DNA from: Candidatus Curtissbacteria bacterium | GTDB lineage: Bacteria; Patescibacteria; Microgenomatia; Curtissbacterales; GWA2-41-24 | Direction: 5' to 3' | Assembly: GCA_030647775.1 (NCBI GenBank) | Contig: JAUSJC010000010.1 | Location: forward strand, 434,001-498,000 | Length of the DNA stretch: 64,000 nucleotides | Shown: piece by piece, positions 1 to 8,024 of the stretch | Layout of the letters: each line of letters begins with the position of its first letter | Position numbering within the stretch: position 1 is the first letter of the stretch | Notes under the pieces: model-generated | What the model saw: the letters and a program-made list of their open reading frames with translations, nothing else | Databases searched by the model: none | What the model was told of the DNA's origin: nothing | Position numbers and translations under genes: made by a program

Positions 1-1
1 G

Positions 2-337
2 GGTCTAACTACTGAACCTTTATTTGATCAAAAGCAACTCGCAAACTTTCGAGTTCAATTATTTGCAGACGGTTTATTGTCATTTACAAAACTAAGATGT
101 AAAGTGATATTTGACTACATTATTAAGCAGTTTGGTGAACCTAACCAATCTCCAATAGCAAAAGAGCACGCAAAGTTTTTAGAAGAAACCTGTGGAACTG
201 AAATTAACTGCTGGCATTTTCAAAAAGAAGAAAAAGATTACTTAATAACATTCTACTTTTTTAGGGATCCTAATAATATTAGGTCTTATGCTTCATTTTC
301 AATATCGCTAGTCTTTCAAAATAAAGATAGATACTAA
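2..337 (+). CDS. hypothetical protein, 5' end cut off by the window
   Basis: The reading frame is open from the second base of the window to a TAA at 335-337, so the gene very probably starts to the left. A TTG at 77 exists but has no Shine-Dalgarno-like sequence and the upstream codons are open. The visible 111 residues are rich in Phe, Lys and Asp and end in a segment with alternating hydrophobic residues (SISLVFQ). No motif or family is recognised and no signal peptide or membrane helix is visible. It lies on the same strand as, and 51 bp before, an unknown gene and a PP2C phosphatase, so it may belong to that small operon. Confidence is for a real coding region, not for any function. Confidence 0.55.
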   Translation, partial: GLTTEPLFDQKQLANFRVQLFADGLLSFTKLRCKVIFDYIIKQFGEPNQSPIAKEHAKFLEETCGTEINCWHFQKEEKDYLITFYFFRDPNNIRSYASFSISLVFQNKDRY

Positions 338-388
338 TTAAGCTCTGCTTTGAATTTTGGACTAAAATGATAAAAGATTAAGATAAAG

Positions 389-964
389 ATGGACAAAACT
401 TCTAAAACTCCCCTCCAGTACTTCGCTTTTACTAAAAATAACAAGCCCGATGGGAAATACTTGGCTATTGAAGTTTGGCCAGATGGATCTCCGAATAGAG
501 TGAAAGGACGATACCTAGAGATAGATGCAAACACTTTTTCTACAGACGAGACGAAATTAGACAGCCTCATTGCATATTGGGAAAAGGTAGCAAGTGATGA
601 GGGATTTGAAAAGCCAATGATTACCATTCAGGCAGACTTTGGAATTGGCAGTGAGCTTGCCTACGCTTATACGGACGGTAGAGAAGAAGTGCCGCCAAAT
701 GCTAAGTCATATACTATCAAACCCCGATTTGACAAAAATATCTTTCTGATGAGAACCGGAGGAGACGGTAAATCTCTTGTATACAGCAGCCCGCTCGACT
801 CACCGACCATACGGGAAGAAATCTCTAACTTCAACAAATTATTGGTGCAGTTTTTCAATGGAGCCTTTTATGAGGTGCTTACGGAATACTCGGACAGAGA
901 TATGGGGTGGGAACTGCTTAATGATCTTGTGATTGATAACGCAAAACTTAGATCACCCAAATAA
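389..964 (+). CDS. hypothetical protein upstream of a PP2C phosphatase
   Basis: This 191-residue soluble protein has no family I recognise. It has no signal peptide or membrane segment and looks like a mixed alpha/beta cytoplasmic protein; a conspicuous stretch is FLMRTGGDGKSLVYSS near residue 120-135, which is not a proper P-loop. Its TAA stop overlaps the ATG of the PP2C phosphatase by one base (TAATG), so the two are translationally coupled and probably act together. A partner or substrate role for the phosphatase is an inference from that coupling only. It sits in the accessory island left of the Gabija genes. Confidence 0.7.
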   Translation: MDKTSKTPLQYFAFTKNNKPDGKYLAIEVWPDGSPNRVKGRYLEIDANTFSTDETKLDSLIAYWEKVASDEGFEKPMITIQADFGIGSELAYAYTDGREEVPPNAKSYTIKPRFDKNIFLMRTGGDGKSLVYSSPLDSPTIREEISNFNKLLVQFFNGAFYEVLTEYSDRDMGWELLNDLVIDNAKLRSPK

Positions 965-1755
965 TGAACCCCAATCGTAGTAATAGTCCGGGGGAAATCT
1001 CCTTTAGGTATTCTGGACGATCTATTCCAAGTATTGAGCATCCGGACCGGAATGAAGATTCAATCGCTTATGATCCTGAAGGAAGCTGGGCGGCTGTACT
1101 GGATGGTTTAGGTGGGACAAAGGCGGGTAAAGAAGCTAGCAACAAGGCACTGGAGGTAATAAAACTTAGACTCGAAGGCTGGAAACTAGAGGATGACCTT
1201 AAGGTTGAAGAGAACCTCAAAACAATGGTTAAAAAGGCTTCTTTGGCAGTAAGTAGGCAAGTTCCGGATGGATTAACTACAGCAGTTATTACCAAAATAG
1301 TTAGCCTTGAGGGTCAGAAGATCTTTTTTATATCCAGCGTTGGTGACTCTAGGGTTTATTTATTTAGGAAAGGAACTCTGATCAAAATTACTCACGATGA
1401 CAGTATTGTTCCCAACCGGATAGCCCAAAAACTCGAAAATGCTACTTCTGCTGACGAACTAAGCGAATTGGAAGGTAAGGCATTTTTGCTACGAAGCATT
1501 GTTACTCAATCTGTCGGTCAACTTGAAGAATTGGAAGTTCATGGTTATTCGGTAATTGCGATGATCGGCGATAAGTTGATCCTGACTTCTGATGGCATCC
1601 ACGATAACTTAACCTTTAACGAAATAGAAGAAGTCGTTGGACACAGCGGTGATGTGGCTAAATTACTGGTTGAGGCGGCAAGCAAAAGATCCAAAGAAAA
1701 TCATTTCAGGTCAAAGCCTGATGATATATCAGCCATTGTTATTGAGGCGTATTAA
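964..1755 (+). CDS. PP2C-family (PPM) serine/threonine protein phosphatase
   Basis: The 263-residue protein has the metal-dependent PP2C layout. RNEDS near residue 30 and AVLDGLGG near residue 45 supply the first metal-binding acidic residues; GLTTAVI, SSVGDSRVYLFRKG and LTSDGIHDN follow in order, and KPDDISAIVIEAY at the C-terminus supplies the last Asp pair. Family members remove phosphate from Ser/Thr residues and usually oppose a Hanks-type kinase. No kinase gene is visible in the window, so its substrate is unknown. It is coupled to the preceding unknown gene. It ends 20 bp from a convergent terminase-like gene. No membrane segment is seen, so it should be cytoplasmic. Confidence 0.9.
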   Translation: MNPNRSNSPGEISFRYSGRSIPSIEHPDRNEDSIAYDPEGSWAAVLDGLGGTKAGKEASNKALEVIKLRLEGWKLEDDLKVEENLKTMVKKASLAVSRQVPDGLTTAVITKIVSLEGQKIFFISSVGDSRVYLFRKGTLIKITHDDSIVPNRIAQKLENATSADELSELEGKAFLLRSIVTQSVGQLEELEVHGYSVIAMIGDKLILTSDGIHDNLTFNEIEEVVGHSGDVAKLLVEAASKRSKENHFRSKPDDISAIVIEAY

Positions 1756-1775
1756 ATCCTCCGGGTCATGGAATT

Positions 1776-2261
1776 TCATTTTGATTCCGGAAGGATTTCA
1801 TTCAGACGGGCTAGTGCTGCCTCTACCGCCTCATTAAGACTATCGTTGACCTTTTCTGCCTTATATCTACCTCTAAGTTTATAAGTCATATCAATCGCAT
1901 CTTTTCTGACTTTATTATTGGGAAGGCTAAAATAGGCTCTAGCCGATTGTTGGTTACGTTGGATTTGAATTAACTTTGCATCGGGGATTTTCCTTACTAC
2001 GAACTCGATTTCTTTGTCTGTCATATCATTGGGAAAAATAAATTTGTCTATCTCCGAAGAATTAAGAAGTTGCCCATGTTTTTTAAGCACATCTTCTTCC
2101 GGTAAGTATTTTTCCATCAACGGCTGCCATCCTTTACTTCTGGTTAATTTCTGGGGGTTTTTAGCACTCGCCTTGGAATATCCGGCGTCGATCATAGATT
2201 TGCTGACATTTCCACCATTTTCCACCAATTTTGTAGCTGCTAATTTTTGCTTGGTGGTCAT
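1776..2261 (-). CDS. phage terminase small subunit-like DNA-binding protein
   Basis: The start chosen is the ATG at 2261 (MTTKQKLAATKLVENGG). The N-terminal 55 residues form the helix-turn-helix-like module common in terminase small subunits (KLVENGGNVSKSMIDAGYS, then a conserved KGWQPLMEKYL). The C-terminal part is charged and helical (RKDAIDMTYKLRGRYKAE). In phages such proteins recognise packaging sites; in mobile islands they often accompany a tyrosine recombinase, as here. A truncated paralog of its first 50 residues lies at 3506-3670. No large terminase subunit or capsid gene is visible, so a packaging role is unproven and it may be a regulator of the island. Confidence 0.65.
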   Translation of the reverse strand: MTTKQKLAATKLVENGGNVSKSMIDAGYSKASAKNPQKLTRSKGWQPLMEKYLPEEDVLKKHGQLLNSSEIDKFIFPNDMTDKEIEFVVRKIPDAKLIQIQRNQQSARAYFSLPNNKVRKDAIDMTYKLRGRYKAEKVNDSLNEAVEAALARLNEILPESK

Positions 2262-2362
2262 TTTTTGCGATTCTTTCCGATAAAAAAAGCGACTCACATA
2301 AAGATTCGATCTACATCTTCATATGAACCGCGCCGGTTTTTCCGTTAAGCGATACGATTTAA

Positions 2363-2779
2363 TTATAACATTGGCTCTGGCAATTTCCTTACCATTTTTT
2401 CAATTTCAGCTACAACTTCATCGGCAAACTTGTCTAAAAACTGATAGTCTTTAAGAATTGCCCTTTTAACTCCTCTTTGCTTCGCCTGTTCGTTAAATTC
2501 CGGCACAGATGAAATTGCAATAACTTTGTCTCCTCCAAACCTTTCTATATCAAAAACGTGGAACGAGCCGCCGAGCTTACAATCTCTGTCCAAAAGGACA
2601 ATATCAAATTCAGCTTTGGGGTTACTGTTGACATAATTTTCGACTTGGGTGTAGTCAGACAAGCTAATTATGCAGAACTCGTACGGCTGGTCGCCTTCGA
2701 GCCGTGAGAGCCTCCCCAAGAGCTTTGAAAGGGTCAGTAGGTCATCTTCTAAGATCAGAACCTTTTTACTTAATATCAT
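2363..2779 (-). CDS. stand-alone response-regulator receiver domain protein
   Basis: The ATG at 2779 (MILSKKVLILEDD) is preferred because it puts the conserved acidic pair at the usual distance from the N-terminus. The receiver fold is visible: VLILEDD supplies the acidic pocket, DIVLLDRD the phosphorylatable Asp after strand 3, KVIAISSVPEF the Ser/Thr switch after strand 4, and RAILKDY the conserved Lys after strand 5. There is no output domain: the protein ends at about 138 residues, so it would signal by protein contacts. It lies 41 bp downstream of an unknown gene on the same strand. No histidine kinase is visible nearby. Confidence 0.8.
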   Translation of the reverse strand: MILSKKVLILEDDLLTLSKLLGRLSRLEGDQPYEFCIISLSDYTQVENYVNSNPKAEFDIVLLDRDCKLGGSFHVFDIERFGGDKVIAISSVPEFNEQAKQRGVKRAILKDYQFLDKFADEVVAEIEKMVRKLPEPML

Positions 2780-2820
2780 GGAAAAATACAAACGTTTGCT
2801 CCATAGATTTGAAAGATTAC

Positions 2821-3294
2821 TTATTTTTCTAGTTCTTCTATACGTGACTTACTAAGTTTCCAAAGTTTTTTATCAACTAGATAGCCGTTTTGCATTTGAG
2901 TTTCTTGATAGTCTTTAAGAGTGAGAATCCTTGCCTCTCGCCATTTTTTGTTGCTAAATTTTGTTAAAGCTTCTTTGATCGCTTCATCATCGCTTGGGTA
3001 TTGGATGAGCATAATTTCAGTTTCCTCAAGAAGTTTCACGTTATCATGCAATCCTTGTTCATAATAGTAGGCTTCCATTTTGTTAAGTGCCCCCTGCAAT
3101 ATACCTTTAGGGTATGGCAATATTGATTCAGGAATATTTATGTCAAAAAGCATTCTTACCCCTCCACTATGTTCAAGATGCACTCCCCATATTGAGACAA
3201 TATTTTGTGCTTCTTCTAGGGTTAACTTTTCAGCAATATGCTTTGATCGCATTTCGTCAAGTTCTTCTGCTCTTTTCATTAAATCGACACTCAT
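2821..3294 (-). CDS. hypothetical helical protein
   Basis: This 157-residue protein is not recognised. It is predicted from composition to be largely helical and charged: an N-terminal MKRAEELDEMRSKHIAEKLT segment, a central region with SGGVRMLFDINIPESILPYP, and a Lys/Glu-rich C-terminus. No membrane helix or signal peptide is present. It probably forms an operon with the downstream receiver-domain gene (41 bp gap, same strand). Function unknown. Confidence 0.65.
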   Translation of the reverse strand: MSVDLMKRAEELDEMRSKHIAEKLTLEEAQNIVSIWGVHLEHSGGVRMLFDINIPESILPYPKGILQGALNKMEAYYYEQGLHDNVKLLEETEIMLIQYPSDDEAIKEALTKFSNKKWREARILTLKDYQETQMQNGYLVDKKLWKLSKSRIEELEK

Positions 3295-3371
3295 ATTTTC
3301 ACTATTGCATAGTAGTTACAGCAAGACAAGTTGCTTTCTAATATTATCTATTACTCAACATTTTTGAAACT

Positions 3372-3539
3372 TTAGGATTCTTTGAGATGGACTATTTTCG
3401 TGTCTAGCCGGTTTTCATTATAAGTGGGTTGTGTGTTCAGTGGGTGGGATTCGATTACACCTTTTAAATCATCCACGACCAAATGAGTATATTTTAAAGT
3501 GGTATTTAGGTTCGAATGTCCATCAATTCTCGCCAGCCT
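3372..3539 (-). pseudogene. C-terminal remnant of a tyrosine recombinase
   Basis: Read on the minus strand, this segment encodes RLARIDGHSNLNTTLKYTH followed by LVVDDLKGVIESHPLN and about 16 further residues to a TAA. It closely matches the C-terminal catalytic end of the intact integrase at 6958-7971 (ARIVGHSSLNTTLKYTH, LVVDDLKGVMENHPLN), including the GHS motif and the Tyr of the KYTH box. A stop lies immediately upstream in the same frame, and the upstream DNA instead belongs to a terminase-like remnant, so this is a scar of a second integrase gene. The junction lies in roughly 25 bp that can be read in both frames. Confidence 0.8.
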
Positions 3540-3670
3540 TTACTTTCAGTCAATTTTTGAGGGGTTTTAGCAGTATTTTTAGAATAACCGGCAGACTTCA
3601 TCGCTTCACCGATATTTCCACCATTTTCCACCAATTTTGAAGCTGCCAATTTTTGTTTAAAAGTAGCCAT
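3506..3670 (-). pseudogene. truncated terminase small subunit-like gene
   Basis: From an ATG at 3670 the minus strand encodes 54 residues whose first 50 match the N-terminus of the intact gene at 1776-2261 (QKLAASKLVENGG versus QKLAATKLVENGG, and PQKLTESKGWRELMD versus PQKLTRSKGWQPLME). The similarity stops abruptly where the DNA becomes integrase-like, and translation ends four residues later. This looks like a deletion that fused the 5' part of one gene to the 3' part of another. It could still make a small HTH-like peptide, so pseudogene status is an inference. Confidence 0.75.
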
Positions 3671-3752
3671 ATCTTTATTATCCCACAGTCCACGGTTATT
3701 AGATAAGTTTACCTGGTGATATAATTTCCAGGCGAAGTAGCGGAATAAATTT

Positions 3753-5513
3753 ATGAAAATTAGAAGTCTCACAATATCGCACTTTCGAGGAATACAAAGC
3801 CTGGAATGGAAACCAGCTAAGGATCTGATTTGTTTGATAGGCCCCGGCAACAGCACTAAAACAACCGTTCTCGACGCTATAAGCATGGCTCTCACTCCTC
3901 ACTTCTCGGTTAATTTAACAGATGCCGATTTCTTCAACTGTGATGTCTCCCAAGGAATACAAATCGACGTAGTATTATCCAATATACCTGACGAGCTTCT
4001 TAGTTTCGACAATTTAGGTGGCATGATTTGTGGTGTGAAAGACAATGGTGAGGTTGTTCCAGACCCAATTCAGAACACAGAAAAGGCGATAATAGTGCGA
4101 TTTAGGGCTGATTCGAGTTTAGAGCCAGTTTGGGAAGCATACAAACCAGACTCAGAGCTGCCTCCTCTTAGGCTTAGTTCTAGCATGCGAGCAAGCTTTG
4201 GACTATTTAGATTGGACGAACGGGTAGATGTGCATATGCGTTGGAGTCGAGGGTCTGCACTAGCATTGCTTACAAGCGGTACGGATGCAACGGCTTCTGT
4301 AATCGCCCAGGCAAGACGGGCAGCACGAGCAGCAGTTTTTGGTATCAGTGACGAAGGACTTCGGTCGACAACTCAAATTGTGACAGAAGCAGCTCGTAAA
4401 TTTGGTGCTACTAATTACACAGAACTTCGTCCTGGAATAGATCCAGCAAGCTTGAATAATGGCTATGGCTTGACACTCCATGATGGTGAAATTCCGGTGA
4501 CGAATGAAGGGCTCGGGGTTCGACGACTAACAAGCTTAGCTATCCAAGATGCAGGAGCGACCAACGCCTCAATTGTTTTAATTGACGAAATAGAGCTAGG
4601 TTTAGAGCCTCATCGTCTATTGCACTTGATAAACATTTTAAGAAAAAAGGTTGATGGGAACTGCCAAGTTATTTTAACCAGCCATTCCCCGCTAGTAGTG
4701 GAATCCTTAGGGACAAATATAGCAAGGGTAATGAGTCAAGGCTCTACAACGACAATTAAAGAAATTCCAGAAGAAGTTGCCAGTCTGGACTCTGACGCCA
4801 TGCAAAAGATGATCAGATCAGGACCATCAGCCATGCTTGCAACAAGAGTAATTGTGGTCGAGGGGACGACAGAAATGGGCATAATGCGAGCCTATTGTAG
4901 GGACTGGGATCGGGAACGAGAGCAAAACAATCGGAACCCGCTAGCAATTATTGGAACTGCTATTAGGAACGGGCAAGGTGATGATGTATGTCTCAAAAGA
5001 GCAGAAAGTCTTGCAAAGCTGGAATATGCGGTCATGGCAGTCTTGGATAGTGACAAGCCCCTCCTAGCTGAGGAGCAGGCAGCGATAAGTGCAGGAGCCT
5101 CTGTCGTAAGGTGGGGGAATGGAATGGCTATAGAAGAAAAAATTGCAAGTGAAATTCCTGAAGACAAGCTCTCCGACCTGGTTACGCTCGCAGTTCAATT
5201 CAATACTACAGAAAACCCTTCAGAATCAGTGTTGGGAGCAATATCTGCCCAAATGCCAGGTAGTCCTACTCTTAGTAGTGCTAACCCAACAGACTGGACT
5301 GCTCCAATGGCCGACATCCGGGAAGCAATTGGAAAGGCTGCAAAAAGAAACAAGTGGTTTAAAGTCGAGGATAAGGGAGAAAAATTGGGCGAATTGCTTA
5401 TTGAATCAATGGCTGATATGCAGGGAACAGATTTGGCAAAAAAGATGAACCTCATACGAAATTTTGCCTACACAGAAGTAGACCCACAGGAAGCAGAGGG
5501 CGAGGATGGATGA
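3753..5513 (+). CDS. gajA: Gabija protein GajA, OLD-family ATPase and TOPRIM nuclease
   Basis: This 586-residue protein has the class 2 OLD layout. Its N-terminal SMC/ABC-like ATPase half starts MKIRSLTISHFRGIQSL with a P-loop at residues 30-38 (GPGNSTKTT), a signature-like NEGLGVRRLTSLAIQ at about 251-265, Walker B IVLIDEIELGLEP at about 274-286, and a switch His in LTSHSPLVVE near 311. The C-terminal TOPRIM half shows VVEG with Glu370 and LDSD at about 431-434. In characterised Gabija systems GajA is a nucleotide-controlled DNA endonuclease that works with GajB against phage. The length is close to known GajA proteins. The P-loop lacks the usual Gly before Lys. The stop overlaps the gajB start by 8 bases. 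Confidence 0.88.
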   Translation: MKIRSLTISHFRGIQSLEWKPAKDLICLIGPGNSTKTTVLDAISMALTPHFSVNLTDADFFNCDVSQGIQIDVVLSNIPDELLSFDNLGGMICGVKDNGEVVPDPIQNTEKAIIVRFRADSSLEPVWEAYKPDSELPPLRLSSSMRASFGLFRLDERVDVHMRWSRGSALALLTSGTDATASVIAQARRAARAAVFGISDEGLRSTTQIVTEAARKFGATNYTELRPGIDPASLNNGYGLTLHDGEIPVTNEGLGVRRLTSLAIQDAGATNASIVLIDEIELGLEPHRLLHLINILRKKVDGNCQVILTSHSPLVVESLGTNIARVMSQGSTTTIKEIPEEVASLDSDAMQKMIRSGPSAMLATRVIVVEGTTEMGIMRAYCRDWDREREQNNRNPLAIIGTAIRNGQGDDVCLKRAESLAKLEYAVMAVLDSDKPLLAEEQAAISAGASVVRWGNGMAIEEKIASEIPEDKLSDLVTLAVQFNTTENPSESVLGAISAQMPGSPTLSSANPTDWTAPMADIREAIGKAAKRNKWFKVEDKGEKLGELLIESMADMQGTDLAKKMNLIRNFAYTEVDPQEAEGEDG

Positions 5514-6927
5514 AGATTCTGGGCCAAACCCAAGCAGACTCCTATCAGACCTGCCTTGGTCTATTGTGCTACCCGCTGGTTGTGGTAAGACTCAACTAAT
5601 TGTTGGAATTGCCGCTGCGACACCTACGGGCTCTAAGCCTCTTTTAATATTAACGCACACTAACGCAGGAGTTGATGCTCTTCGCAGCCGATTACGGAGA
5701 CTAGGTGTTGAGCCCAAAAAGTATGATTTGCTCACTATAGATAGTTGGGCCAAATTTCTTTCTGGCCACTTCCGTGTTTTGGCAACTAGTAACGACTCCT
5801 TAGCGGTAAATGAGGGCGATTGGTCATCAATACGTGCAGGAGCCTTAAAAGTTATCGAGTCTGAACATATAGCAGATTTAATAAGAGCAAGCTATTCAGC
5901 TTCAATAGTAGATGAGTATCAAGATTGCGATCCAAGCCAACATGCCATAATTTCCAAGCTAAAAGAATATATACCAGTTGGTGTGCTTGGAGACCCCCTT
6001 CAGGGGATCTTTGAATTTGGCAGTTCAAGTGTGGTGGATTGGGACGCGGTAGAAGCTATTTTTCCAACAAAAAGCCTAGAGATAAAACCCTATCGCTGGA
6101 TTGAGCGTAATCCTGAGTTAGGAGAGAGTCTGCTCGCAATACGAAAAAGATTATTGAAATCACAGCCAATCGATTTGTCACAGGAGGAAAAAATAAATTG
6201 GATTGAGGCCTCACCGAAGAACCAAAGAGATGTCTGCTTTGAGGCTCTTCATCGAGAAGGAAAGGTGATCGCCCTCCATCAGCAAGCCAATCAATGTTAT
6301 AGCTTAGGAAGAAACCTCAAAGGGTGTTTTGGAGTAATGGAGGAGATTCAGTGCAGGATTGTAAGAGATTTTATAAAAATAGTTGATGAAGGAGACTCTG
6401 GCAAAATTGCATCAGCAACATTAAAGTTTGCTCGTGATTGTTGCATAGGTATTGGCAATCCTCTTGATAAAAAGTGCGAAACGGATTATTCAAATAAAAT
6501 AAAAAGGAAATTTCAAAAAGGAAGTAAGCCAAGCGCCTCCATATCTGCCTTGAACGACATAGTTGACAATCCTAGCACGAGAAACATACGCATAGCCCTC
6601 AAAGCTTTAAGAGACATAGGGGAAGTTTTTCGCCGCGAAGCCTGGGTTATCTGCGTTAAAGTGCTTGAAGCGATGGAATTAAATCCGGAGAAAACTGGAA
6701 TGGAAATATTAGACAAAATCCGAGGGCGAACTCGATTTATCGGGCGCTTTGAAAGGAAACGATTACTTTCCAGAACTTTACTCGTAAAAGGTCTAGAATA
6801 TGACGAATGTATTGTTTTGAATGCCGATGGAATGAACGCCCGTAATTTGTATGTTGCTCTAACACGGGGCATAGATAAGGTTACAGTGCTTAGTTCTAGC
6901 CCAGTCATCACACCCACAGGCTTCTAA
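5506..6927 (+). CDS. gajB: Gabija protein GajB, UvrD-like superfamily 1 helicase
   Basis: This 473-residue protein has UvrD/Rep-type motifs: Walker A PAGCGKTQ at residues 23-30, motif Ia LTHTNAGVDALRSRL near 49-63, and motif II VDEYQD at 135-140. The motif III region is LGDPLQGIF. A C-terminal block, TLLVKGLEYDECIVLNAD then NLYVALTRG, corresponds to motifs V and VI. It overlaps gajA, and the OLD-nuclease plus short UvrD pairing is what defines Gabija. In the characterised complex GajB associates with GajA and senses or processes DNA ends. The protein is short, as expected for GajB, lacking the large insertions of housekeeping UvrD. The gene ends 30 bp before the convergent integrase gene. Confidence 0.87.
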   Translation: MDEDSGPNPSRLLSDLPWSIVLPAGCGKTQLIVGIAAATPTGSKPLLILTHTNAGVDALRSRLRRLGVEPKKYDLLTIDSWAKFLSGHFRVLATSNDSLAVNEGDWSSIRAGALKVIESEHIADLIRASYSASIVDEYQDCDPSQHAIISKLKEYIPVGVLGDPLQGIFEFGSSSVVDWDAVEAIFPTKSLEIKPYRWIERNPELGESLLAIRKRLLKSQPIDLSQEEKINWIEASPKNQRDVCFEALHREGKVIALHQQANQCYSLGRNLKGCFGVMEEIQCRIVRDFIKIVDEGDSGKIASATLKFARDCCIGIGNPLDKKCETDYSNKIKRKFQKGSKPSASISALNDIVDNPSTRNIRIALKALRDIGEVFRREAWVICVKVLEAMELNPEKTGMEILDKIRGRTRFIGRFERKRLLSRTLLVKGLEYDECIVLNADGMNARNLYVALTRGIDKVTVLSSSPVITPTGF

Positions 6928-6957
6928 GTTTTTGTCTTGATTAAACTTTGTCAAACA

Positions 6958-7971
6958 CTAGTTAATCGTAAAATCGGGAACTTGCAGATTTTCCGCGCTC
7001 TCTGGCTTTTTAGCCACATTTAGAGGATGGTTTTCCATTACCCCTTTTAAATCATCAACCACCAAGTGTGTATATTTTAAAGTGGTATTAAGGCTCGAGT
7101 GGCCAACAATCCTTGCTACCTTTAGTGCCGGAGCTTCTGCTCTTATCAATTCCGTAATAAAACAGTGGCGCAGAAGGTGTAAATGTACCCGTTTCTTAAT
7201 ACCAAGGATTTTTGCCCGTGTTTTAAGTTCGTTTATGAAGGAGTGGGCAGCAATACGTTTGCTATCCTTAAAAAATGATTTGAAAAGGGGATCTTCCGGT
7301 TTAGCCTTTCTTATACTAAGCCACTCTTCTAACCTTAAGCCTAAATCGGTAGGTAGGGGCACTAGTCTTGGTTTATTAAATTTGGCGTGTCGTATACGGA
7401 TAACCATGTCGCCAAAATCAACATCCCCGACATCAATAGCCACGGCTTCTGACCGTCTAAGCCCAGTACACGCCACCAACTCAATAAAAAAGTCGTAATA
7501 TGCCCGATCAAGATACATGTGGCATTTATCATAGTTTCGTGGGCAGTTAATAATAGCCCTAATTTCATCTACAGTTAGCAGATCCGGGAAGAACGGATCG
7601 CTTCTGTTAGCTTTAATACAATATGAAATGTCGTCCGGCAAAAATCCCTCTTCCAGCCACAACCAACGCAAAAACTGCTTTGTGGATGAAATAATCGAGT
7701 TCACCGAAGCCGTAGTAAGACCCTTTTTCTTTCCCAAGCCGTTGGTTGATTTAGATTTCTGGTCTTTGCAAAAAAGGATGTAATCTCTGGCGGTATCTTT
7801 GTTTATTGGTTTCCCATCTATAAAAATAGGAAATCGGCGCAAATTGTACCAATTTCGTTGGATTGTCTTTTCTGAAAGCCCTCTATAGCGGTAAAAATCG
7901 CCAAATTTGGCAAGAAATCGCTCCATTTGGGATTTTTTTACTATTTTGCCCCTTTTACTTGTGTATGACAT
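6958..7971 (-). CDS. tyrosine recombinase / integrase (XerC/D-like)
   Basis: The start is taken as the ATG at 7971 (MSYTSKRGK); a TTG four codons upstream and an ATG at 7926 are alternatives. The N-terminal SAM-like DNA-binding domain contains GDFYRYRGLSEKTIQRNW. The catalytic domain has the first Arg in ACTGLRRSEAVAID, HLLRHCFITELI as the HxxR box, ARIVGHSSLNTTLKYTH with the second His and the Tyr nucleophile. It is intact and lies at the border between the accessory island and conserved chromosomal genes, which fits a role in integrating the island. A copy of its last third lies at 3372-3539 in the same orientation. No attachment site could be identified by eye. Confidence 0.88.
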   Translation of the reverse strand: MSYTSKRGKIVKKSQMERFLAKFGDFYRYRGLSEKTIQRNWYNLRRFPIFIDGKPINKDTARDYILFCKDQKSKSTNGLGKKKGLTTASVNSIISSTKQFLRWLWLEEGFLPDDISYCIKANRSDPFFPDLLTVDEIRAIINCPRNYDKCHMYLDRAYYDFFIELVACTGLRRSEAVAIDVGDVDFGDMVIRIRHAKFNKPRLVPLPTDLGLRLEEWLSIRKAKPEDPLFKSFFKDSKRIAAHSFINELKTRAKILGIKKRVHLHLLRHCFITELIRAEAPALKVARIVGHSSLNTTLKYTHLVVDDLKGVMENHPLNVAKKPESAENLQVPDFTIN

Positions 7972-8024
7972 ATAATAAACCAAGCATTTTGGCCACTTTT
8001 GCAGACCAAAACGTTTTAATTAGT

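Noticed and set aside
1776..3670. A complete prophage
   Set aside because: Only terminase-small-subunit-like genes and an integrase are present; no capsid, portal, large terminase or tail genes are seen.
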